The notes under the pieces: generated by a model
Database searches by the model: none
Seen by the model: the letters and a program-made list of their open reading frames with translations, nothing else
What the model was told of the DNA's origin: nothing
In this document: positions 58,210-64,000 of the stretch, in pieces
How positions within the stretch are numbered: position 1 is the stretch's first letter
Layout: every line of letters starts with the position of its first letter
Made by a program: the position numbers and the translations under genes
DNA from: Alcanivorax sp.
GTDB taxonomy: Bacteria; Pseudomonadota; Gammaproteobacteria; Pseudomonadales; Alcanivoracaceae
DNA length: 64,000 nucleotides
Direction of reading: 5' to 3'
Assembly: GCF_019431375.1 (NCBI RefSeq)
Contig: NZ_CP080267.1
Location: 1,302,001-1,366,000, forward strand

Positions 58210-58313
58210 AAACACCGTCTTTACCCGGTGTCCTGAGCCCGGGTTCAGGTCACCCGGCAAACTATATTCAAAACACTTTGATTGCCCGTCACAGCCATTG
58301 GAGCCTTCAGGTT

Positions 58314-61300
58314 ATGGATCGACGTCTGGCCCTTGTTCTGCTCATTTTCCTGCCTGCCCTCAGCCTGGCCCAGATCGGTGGTTTTTCCCTGCCCGGCGTC
58401 GGCGATCTGGAAAAGCAGATCAGCGAAAGCACGGAAAACAGTAATAACGGCAGCAATACTGACAAGAAACTTCTGGAGCGCACGCTGGAATTGCGCCGCG
58501 AAGTGGACAGCAATCAGCAAACCATCAAGGAGCTGGAAACCTTCGCCCGCCAGGCCTCCACCCAACGCGCCCGCCTGAGCGCAGAACTGGCCGAGGCACG
58601 CCAGCAACAGGACAACGACTGGGCTGACCAATACAAGGACCTGTCGCTGCAGGCCCTGATCGAAAAGCTCACCAGTCGGCTGGATGCCCTGGAAAAGAAT
58701 CAGAGCCGTCTGGCCCAGGTCAACGGCGAGCTGACCCGCGCCCAGACGCTGCCAGAACAGGCCCAGAACGTGATCAGCAAGGCCATGGAGCGCATGGACA
58801 CTATCCGCTCGCGGCTCAATGAAGGCACCGACGAAAATGGCGAACCGCTCAGCGAGAAACAGGAACAAGGGCTCAACATAGAGCTACGCGCCCTGGAAAC
58901 CCGCATCGAGCGCTACAACCAGGAACTGGCCGTGGTCGACAAAACACAGGACGTCGCCCGCCTTGAACAACAGTTGCTCCGCACCGAGCAAGCCGTACTG
59001 GAAGCCCAACTCGACGCTGTACAACCCCTAATCCAGCAACGCCGGATCAATCAGCTGCAGGATATGGCCGATGCGCCGGAGTCGTCGCTACCGGAGAGCG
59101 TACTGGACAATAAGCGTATCAAGGCTGCCATGGCCGAGAACCAGGCCCTGCGCGAGCAGCTTGCCAGCACCAGCCAGGCAGTGAACGGCCTGCTGCGTGA
59201 GGCCATCGACACCAAAACCCAACTCGACAAGGCACGCGCCCTGTCCAGCACCGTTAACGACCAGATCCGCCTGCTGGACGGCAGCCTGCTGCTGTCACGG
59301 GTGCTCTACCAGCAACAGAAGCGCCTGCCCCAGACTCGGTCAGACATGGACCTGCAAAAAAACATCTCCGATGCCCGTCTGGAACAGTTCGAGCTGGAAC
59401 AGAAGATCCAGTCTCTGGATAGTTCGCCACTGCCGGAACAGGAAAAACTCAAAGGCGAACTCACTGCGGATATGGAACGTGCCTTTACGATCCTGCACCG
59501 GGAACGGCGGGAACTGTACGACCAGCTCAACCAGGAGCTGGGCCGCCAACTGGCCATCCTCACCCGCACCCAGTTGAATCAGGAACAGTTAAACAAGGTG
59601 TCCCGCAGCCTGCACAACATCATTTCTGAACAGACTTTCTGGATGCCGAGCACCCAGTCGGTAAGCCTGGAATGGCTGGGCAAACTGCCCCGGCACATTA
59701 CCCAGCAACTGCAGGACATACCCTGGAAAGATCTCTGGCAAGGCAGCCGTGAGCTGGTGACCGGAAAATGGGGCTGGCTGGTTCTGGCCCTGATCCCCGC
59801 GGTTATCCTGATACTGCTGCGACCGCGACTGAAAAAACGTATCGACACCATGAACCAGGATGTGGGTTTCCTGCGCCGCGACAGCCAGCTGCATACGCCA
59901 TTAAGCCTGCTCTATACCGTGCTGATATCCTCGCCCGCGCCTATCGCGTTGGCGATTATTGCCGCCGGCCTCTGGCGCCAGCCCAGTACCATTACAACCG
60001 TGCTGGGGGCCGCCCTCGCCCAGCTCGCGTTGCTCTGGCTGGTGTTTGAAATGCTCTACCGGCTACTGAAAAACGGTGGTATCGCCCAGCGCCATTTCCG
60101 CTGGGACAACGAGCATAATCAGCATATGCGTCGCCGCCTGGCCCTCACCGGCCTGGCCATTATTCCCATGACCTTCATCATCGCCTTTGGCGACCAGTGG
60201 CCCGCCCAGCTCAGCAACGACCGCCTGGGGCTGGTCATCATGGTCGCCAGCCTGATCGTGGTGATGATCAGCTTGCCCTCAGTGGCACAGAGTTACCCGG
60301 GCCGGCATTACAGCCGTACCATGAAGGGCCTGTCCACCGGACTCTGCGCCGCCGCTCCCCTGATCCTGACGGTGCTGATCGGCATCGGCTATTACTACAC
60401 CTCGGTTCGACTGGCCGGGCACATGATCTACAGCCTCTACCTGGTGGTCCTGTGGATTCTGCTGGATGCCGTCGCCGTGCGGGGGCTGGCCGTGGCTGCC
60501 CAGCGACTGGCCTACCGCCGTGCGGTAGCCCAGCGGGAAGCCGACCAGAAAGGCTCGGACACTTCCTCAGCCGCCTCGGAAGCGGTGGAAGTCGAAGAAC
60601 CGCAGCTGGACCTGAAACAGGTCAACCAGCAATCCCTGCGACTGATCCGCCTGGCACTGATTGCCGGCATCGCGGTGCTGGTTTACTGGGTGTGGGCCGA
60701 TGTCTTCCATGCCTTCTCCTACACCGAAAACATCGTGCTCTGGGAAACCGCCGATGCCGCCGGCCAGGCCGGTAGCACCTCGCCCATCAGCCTGGGCGAT
60801 GTAATGACCGCCCTGATCATTGGTGCGGTCACCTTCCTGTTGGCCAGCAACCTGCCCGGCCTGCTGGAAGTGCTGGTGCTGTCACGGATGGACCTGCGCC
60901 AGGGCACCAGCTACGCCACCACCACCCTGCTCTCCTACGTGATCGTTGGCGGCGGCATCATCATCACGTTCGGTGCCCTGGGCTTGAGCTGGGACAAGAT
61001 GCAGTGGCTGGTGGCAGCCCTGGGCGTGGGCCTGGGCTTTGGTCTGCAGGAAATCTTTGCCAACTTCATCTCCGGGATCATCCTGCTGTTCGAACGTCCC
61101 ATTCGTATCGGCGACGTGATCACCATCAACAATCTGGACGGCACCGTCAGCCGCATCCGCATCCGGGCCACCACCCTGATCGACTTCGACCGCAAGGAGA
61201 TCCTGGTGCCCAACAAGGTGTTCGTCACCGAACGGCTGATCAACTGGTCCCTGTCCGACACCGTCACGCGCATCATCATCAAGGTGGGCTTCGCCTATGG

Positions 61301-61679
61301 CTCAGACCTGCAGAAATGCCGCGACATCCTCATGCAGGCCGCCCGGGAAAACAAACGGGTGCTACGCGATCCGGAACCGGTGGTGTTCTTCCTTACCTTC
61401 GGCGCCAGCACCCTGGACCACGAACTGCGCGTCCACGTGAATGACATCGGCGACCGCCTGGCCGCCACCGACGAACTCAACCGCCACATCGATGCCCTGT
61501 GCAAGGAACACGACATCGAAATCGCCTTCAGCCAGCTGGATATTCATATCCGTAATGGCGACGGCGACAAGCTGTGTATTGAGGGGGAGAAGAAGGAAAA
61601 ATCAGTACAGCAAGACGGTAAGGGTCAGGCACCAAAAGCCAACGACGGCGAGCACAACGAAACTAACGACCCCCGCTAA
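58314..61679 (+). CDS. MscK/MscM-type giant mechanosensitive channel
   Basis: Inner-membrane MscS-superfamily channel of 1121 aa. Signal peptide about 1-20, long periplasmic coiled-coil sensor (about 25-480, many Gln-rich heptads), then about 11 transmembrane helices (about 500-900). The MscS core is at the C-terminus: pore helix and beta domain in GVGLGFGLQEIFANFISG (about 904-921), LFERPIRIGDVITINNLDG, FDRKEILVPNKVFV and the lower vestibule. Length equals E. coli MscK/YjeP. Protects against osmotic down-shock. Polar tail ends it. Confidence 0.93.
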   Translation: MDRRLALVLLIFLPALSLAQIGGFSLPGVGDLEKQISESTENSNNGSNTDKKLLERTLELRREVDSNQQTIKELETFARQASTQRARLSAELAEARQQQDNDWADQYKDLSLQALIEKLTSRLDALEKNQSRLAQVNGELTRAQTLPEQAQNVISKAMERMDTIRSRLNEGTDENGEPLSEKQEQGLNIELRALETRIERYNQELAVVDKTQDVARLEQQLLRTEQAVLEAQLDAVQPLIQQRRINQLQDMADAPESSLPESVLDNKRIKAAMAENQALREQLASTSQAVNGLLREAIDTKTQLDKARALSSTVNDQIRLLDGSLLLSRVLYQQQKRLPQTRSDMDLQKNISDARLEQFELEQKIQSLDSSPLPEQEKLKGELTADMERAFTILHRERRELYDQLNQELGRQLAILTRTQLNQEQLNKVSRSLHNIISEQTFWMPSTQSVSLEWLGKLPRHITQQLQDIPWKDLWQGSRELVTGKWGWLVLALIPAVILILLRPRLKKRIDTMNQDVGFLRRDSQLHTPLSLLYTVLISSPAPIALAIIAAGLWRQPSTITTVLGAALAQLALLWLVFEMLYRLLKNGGIAQRHFRWDNEHNQHMRRRLALTGLAIIPMTFIIAFGDQWPAQLSNDRLGLVIMVASLIVVMISLPSVAQSYPGRHYSRTMKGLSTGLCAAAPLILTVLIGIGYYYTSVRLAGHMIYSLYLVVLWILLDAVAVRGLAVAAQRLAYRRAVAQREADQKGSDTSSAASEAVEVEEPQLDLKQVNQQSLRLIRLALIAGIAVLVYWVWADVFHAFSYTENIVLWETADAAGQAGSTSPISLGDVMTALIIGAVTFLLASNLPGLLEVLVLSRMDLRQGTSYATTTLLSYVIVGGGIIITFGALGLSWDKMQWLVAALGVGLGFGLQEIFANFISGIILLFERPIRIGDVITINNLDGTVSRIRIRATTLIDFDRKEILVPNKVFVTERLINWSLSDTVTRIIIKVGFAYGSDLQKCRDILMQAARENKRVLRDPEPVVFFLTFGASTLDHELRVHVNDIGDRLAATDELNRHIDALCKEHDIEIAFSQLDIHIRNGDGDKLCIEGEKKEKSVQQDGKGQAPKANDGEHNETNDPR

Positions 61680-61686
61680 GTCCGTA

Positions 61687-61718
61687 GGGCGGAAATACCC
61701 GGCCAGGTATTTCCGCCC
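61687..61718. repeat. Palindrome of the GGCGGAAATACC family
   Basis: Perfect 13-bp arms GGGCGGAAATACC and GGTATTTCCGCCC with a six-base centre, 8 bp after the channel gene stop. It may act as a terminator-like structure though no T-run follows. Confidence 0.85.
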
Positions 61719-61754
61719 CAGGCCGTCACCCCTGACGCCGCTTGACCGGAATAA

Positions 61755-61970
61755 CTACTTCCAGCCCTGCTGCCAGTTCGATGCATCTCTCAGTTCTTTC
61801 CAATCAATCGCGCTTGAACGGTTTGATATCACCGCCTCTATCAAGCAGTGAATAACCTCACCCTCTTCATCAAATTCGACCTCAGTCACCAGAAAATGTT
61901 TTTCTTTCTTTACTGGCTTGACCGAAGTCCACTTGCTGTTAAGCAACTTTCTGGGAGTGATTTTATTCAT
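61755..61970 (-). CDS. Trp-rich small protein (TIGR02450 type)
   Basis: A 71-aa protein starting MNKITPRKLLNSKWTSVKP, with KHFLVTEVEFDEEGEVIHC and ending DASNWQQGWK. This is the small Trp-rich conserved family TIGR02450, function unknown. The ATG follows GAAGAG. AT-richer than the surroundings. Between it and the Coq7 family gene upstream lies an attC-like site, so it resembles an integron gene cassette. No promoter of its own is visible. Confidence 0.8.
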   Translation of the reverse strand: MNKITPRKLLNSKWTSVKPVKKEKHFLVTEVEFDEEGEVIHCLIEAVISNRSSAIDWKELRDASNWQQGWK

Positions 61971-61988
61971 TGGCACTCTTCAATTGCC

Positions 61989-62036
61989 ACCCAACGCTGC
62001 GCTCTGTCGCTTGTCGGCAGCAGCGCCTTGTTACAT
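61989..62036. other. attC-like site between two cassette-like genes
   Basis: Plus strand: ACCCAAC (RYYYAAC) at 61989-61995, an inner imperfect palindrome CTGTCGCTTGTCGGCAG, and GTTACAT (GTTRRRY with one mismatch) at 62030-62036. 48 bp in all, a little short for attC. It sits just where it should, after the Coq7 stop and before the Trp-rich gene. Confidence 0.4.
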
Positions 62037-62039
62037 AAC

Positions 62040-62549
62040 TTAAAGCTTGGCCGAAAGCCAAATAGCGAACTTCGTTGACCACTGAACAAGCCAGAAAATT
62101 GGCTTGTAGATAATAGAATCCCTACCATTTGTCTCCCCCATCTCTTGGTGCTCTTCTTCGTCTTGTTTGATGCTCAAAACAGCAGCATGTATTTCAGCAT
62201 CATGAAGCTCCAAGAACGACAATTGCCAATGCAAATGATGCAGCACCGATGTTTCTATTGAGTTTGTACAGACCCAGATAGCATTACGGCCTAAAAGGGC
62301 TGTAATTATTCCTAGCCCCCAACCCCCTAATGCCCATACAGTCAGTCCGTAGCAGTGGCGGATGCCTCGTGATTTAAGGATCCGATTGAAAGTAGCGTAA
62401 TGCTCGCGCTCATGGCTTAGCATTTCTTCGAGCACCTTCACTAAATCTTTGTACAGAACCCGAGCGACAAGCAATTGGGCGCTATAGATCCCTATGGCGC
62501 CTCTTTCGCCTGCATGATCAACTCTGATAATCCTTTCAACTTCTTTCAT
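62040..62549 (-). CDS. Coq7 family demethoxyubiquinone hydroxylase-like protein
   Basis: A di-iron carboxylate protein of 169 aa. Motifs: IIRVDHAGERGAIGIYSAQ (about 7-25, first ligand E14), MLSHEREHYATFN (about 43-55, EXXH), and later HHLHWQLSFLELHDAEIHAAV and KQDEEEHQEMGE. Shorter than classic Coq7 (about 210), and differs from the AIRVDHAGEVGA form. Distinctly AT-richer than its neighbours and with different codon use. Likely a horizontally acquired, cassette-borne relative; whether it hydroxylates ubiquinone precursors here is unknown. Confidence 0.85.
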   Translation of the reverse strand: MKEVERIIRVDHAGERGAIGIYSAQLLVARVLYKDLVKVLEEMLSHEREHYATFNRILKSRGIRHCYGLTVWALGGWGLGIITALLGRNAIWVCTNSIETSVLHHLHWQLSFLELHDAEIHAAVLSIKQDEEEHQEMGETNGRDSIIYKPIFWLVQWSTKFAIWLSAKL

Positions 62550-62696
62550 GCAATCAACTTGTAGTGCGACTCAGAACATTATTGAGGATCAGGTTTTGAA
62601 TTTTACAATCAGAGAGCGCGGCACAAGACCTGACCCCATTACCTCTTGGAACCCGATCTCGCTGTGCGTGGGGAATGCCATGGTTGGCATGGCCGA

Positions 62697-63593
62697 TCAG
62701 TGTGACTCGAATGACGGAGCCAGCGCCTCCACCAGAAAATCAATAAACGCCCGAGTCTTGGCCGGCATATATTCCCGCTTGGGGAAGACGGCATACATTG
62801 AACCAGCGGTCGTCGCCAATGCAGGGAAAAGTCTGGTCAGGCTCCCTGTCTCCACTTCCTTCTCCACATAGAAGCTCGGCATACGTGCGATTCCCCCACC
62901 GCCCAGCACAATTTCCTTAACGGCCAGGCTGTTGTTGGCCACGATATCCCCGGCCAGCGTCACCACCTCCGAATTTCCATGGGGGTCGGTGAACGACCAT
63001 TCCAGCGCAGAGTTCTGCAGACGAAAACTGGCAATACGATGCTGAGTCAGATCCTGCGGCACAACAGGCGAGCCATTCGCCTTCAGGTACGCTGGTGACG
63101 CCACGATCAAATGCTGAAAGTGCCCAAGCCAACGAGCGGCCAGTGAGGAATCATCCAGCTCGCCGACACGGATAGACACATCGAACCCCGGGTCGATCAT
63201 ATCCACCTTGCGGTCATCAAAATTGAGCTCCACCTGCACCAGCGGAAACGCGGCCATGAACCGGGGGATCAACGGAGCCACGTGAAGAATGCCGAATGAC
63301 ATGGGCAGATTCACATACAGCCGCCCACGGGGCTCACGATTCAGTGAGCGCACCTCATCCACCGCCGCTTCGATGCTGCCCAGGCTGCTGCTGCACGCCT
63401 GATAAAACTGCTCGCCGGCCTCGGTGAGACTCAGCCGCCGGGTGGTGCGATTCAGTAACCGGACCCCCAGTTGATCCTCCAGCTGACTGAGCCGCTTGCT
63501 GATCACCGAACGGGATGCCTCCAGCTCTTCCGCGGCCCGGGTGAAGCTGCCCGCCTGCACCACCGCCACAAAATTGCGGATCTCTTCCAGCAT
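62697..63593 (-). CDS. LysR-family transcriptional regulator
   Basis: A 298-aa regulator. N-terminal winged helix (about 1-60): IRNFVAVVQAGSFTRAAEEL, SRSVISKRLSQLEDQLGVRL; effector domain (about 88-290) with FDVSIRVGELDDSSLAARWLG. Resembles CrgA/AaeR-type regulators of aromatic or efflux genes. Divergent from a cyclase family gene at 63728, the natural target, with a LysR-type palindrome between them. The ATG at 63593 gives the standard start MLEEIRNFV. Confidence 0.93.
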   Translation of the reverse strand: MLEEIRNFVAVVQAGSFTRAAEELEASRSVISKRLSQLEDQLGVRLLNRTTRRLSLTEAGEQFYQACSSSLGSIEAAVDEVRSLNREPRGRLYVNLPMSFGILHVAPLIPRFMAAFPLVQVELNFDDRKVDMIDPGFDVSIRVGELDDSSLAARWLGHFQHLIVASPAYLKANGSPVVPQDLTQHRIASFRLQNSALEWSFTDPHGNSEVVTLAGDIVANNSLAVKEIVLGGGGIARMPSFYVEKEVETGSLTRLFPALATTAGSMYAVFPKREYMPAKTRAFIDFLVEALAPSFESH

Positions 63594-63645
63594 GCCCGTT
63601 CTCCCGATGATCAGGCCGACGCCCGATTAGTCCATTTAAGGAAAC

Positions 63646-63669
63646 AATCATATTCCGAAAGGCATGATT
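63646..63669. promoter_or_regulatory. LysR-type operator candidate
   Basis: Perfect AATCAT-12 bp-ATGATT palindrome between the divergent LysR and cyclase genes, 53 bp from the LysR start. Confidence 0.55.
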
Positions 63670-63727
63670 ATCAACAATCTCACTTCGAATAGCCTGTCAT
63701 CACTGCCCACAACACAGGCCTGAGACC

Positions 63728-64000
63728 ATGCACCAAACCCGCCACGACCTCACCCGCACCCTGTGCGCCCTGCTCCTTGTTGCCACCGCCCTGCCGGCTA
63801 CGGCCGAGCAACGCCAGCCCGGCACCAGCCCCTGGGGGCCCGATGACGAAATCGGTCGCCTTAACCTGATGACGGACCAATCTCGAGCTCAGATCCTGTC
63901 GCGCATCCACGGCGGCAAAAGCTATGACCTGTCGGTGGAGTTCTTCATCGGCATGCCCAGCTGGCAGGCCGCCGGGGATCCCCATTACCGCATCTGGATG
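63728..64000 (+). CDS. Cyclase family protein, N-terminal part
   Basis: Metal-dependent hydrolase of the cyclase family (kynurenine formamidase-like, PF04199 type). 91 residues are present; the frame runs open to the window edge. Signal peptide about 1-26 (ending ATAEQR), then GTSPWGPDDEIGRLNLMTDQ with the usual DEIGxLN segment, and SVEFFIGMPSWQAAGDPHY. The metal motif HXGTHXDXP would lie beyond the edge. Divergent LysR gene may regulate it. Confidence 0.85.
   Translation, partial: MHQTRHDLTRTLCALLLVATALPATAEQRQPGTSPWGPDDEIGRLNLMTDQSRAQILSRIHGGKSYDLSVEFFIGMPSWQAAGDPHYRIWM

Noticed and set aside
58212..58232. Hairpin ACACCG/CGGTGT after the LasT-type gene
   Set aside because: The T-run is only on the strand opposite to transcription and no minus-strand gene ends here; not a convincing terminator.

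Overview
The window is about 60% GC chromosomal DNA of a gammaproteobacterium. Gene content suggests a marine, lipid- or alkane-using member of the Alcanivorax type: fabA-fabB, a P. aeruginosa-like DesT/DesC/DesB acyl desaturase set, an AlgP-like histone H1 mimic, beta-oxidation genes, a SelD/MnmH selenium locus and many REP-like palindromes. The genus is inference from memory of gene order. No database was searched. There is no phage, insertion sequence, CRISPR array or rRNA. The only RNA gene is tRNA-Arg(ACG). Layout: 1-5 kb holds the end of an oxaloacetate decarboxylase operon (oadA partial, oadG), tRNA-Arg, an iron-storage pair (bfr, bfd, each with a Fur-box-like site), an AlgP-like protein, a 1-kb gene-poor gap and adk. 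5-9 kb is the late cytochrome c maturation operon ccmF-G-H-I. 9.4-11.2 kb is fabA-fabB, the anaerobic unsaturated fatty acid pair. 11.5-18.4 kb has an acyl-CoA dehydrogenase, a GlxA-type regulator, a response regulator, a GAF protein and a histidine kinase. 17.4-20.9 kb is a divergent locus: a CFA-synthase-like methyltransferase, DUF1295 and DUF2878 membrane proteins on one side, an NTF2-like lipoprotein and a chalcone-isomerase-like protein on the other. It is probably a membrane-lipid modification locus. 21-25.5 kb carries a degenerate GGDEF protein, an OmpA-type porin, tadA, purT and a TM2 protein. 25.5-33.8 kb is lipid and redox metabolism: an ArsR-controlled old-yellow enzyme, fadH with a TetR regulator, then a FadI-like thiolase divergent from a large FabG, with a PsrA-type palindrome between them. 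34-43.3 kb has a sterol-desaturase-family hydroxylase with a divergent LysR, fxsA, a Na+/H+ antiporter-like protein, an AraC regulator and the DesB/DesC/DesT-like set. A MaoC dehydratase follows at 43.5 kb. 44.7-52.7 kb is the most interesting region. mnmH (tRNA 2-selenouridine synthase) is followed by a PhnD/PhnC/PhnE-like ABC importer, a small AT-richer membrane protein, a PhzF-like protein, and a FAD oxidoreductase plus selD that look like one fused gene split by a frameshift. This suggests a selenium uptake and tRNA-selenation island whose SelD may be damaged. 52.8-57.3 kb carries a PA2779/PA2778-type pair, a coiled-coil protein, a parvulin and a zinc phospholipase C-like protein. 57.5-61.7 kb has a LasT-type RNA methyltransferase and a giant MscS-family channel. 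61.7-62.6 kb is AT-richer: a Trp-rich small protein and a Coq7 family protein separated by an attC-like site, resembling a stranded integron cassette pair. A LysR regulator and a cut-off cyclase family gene end the window. Several families of palindromic intergenic repeats punctuate the window, usually next to terminators.
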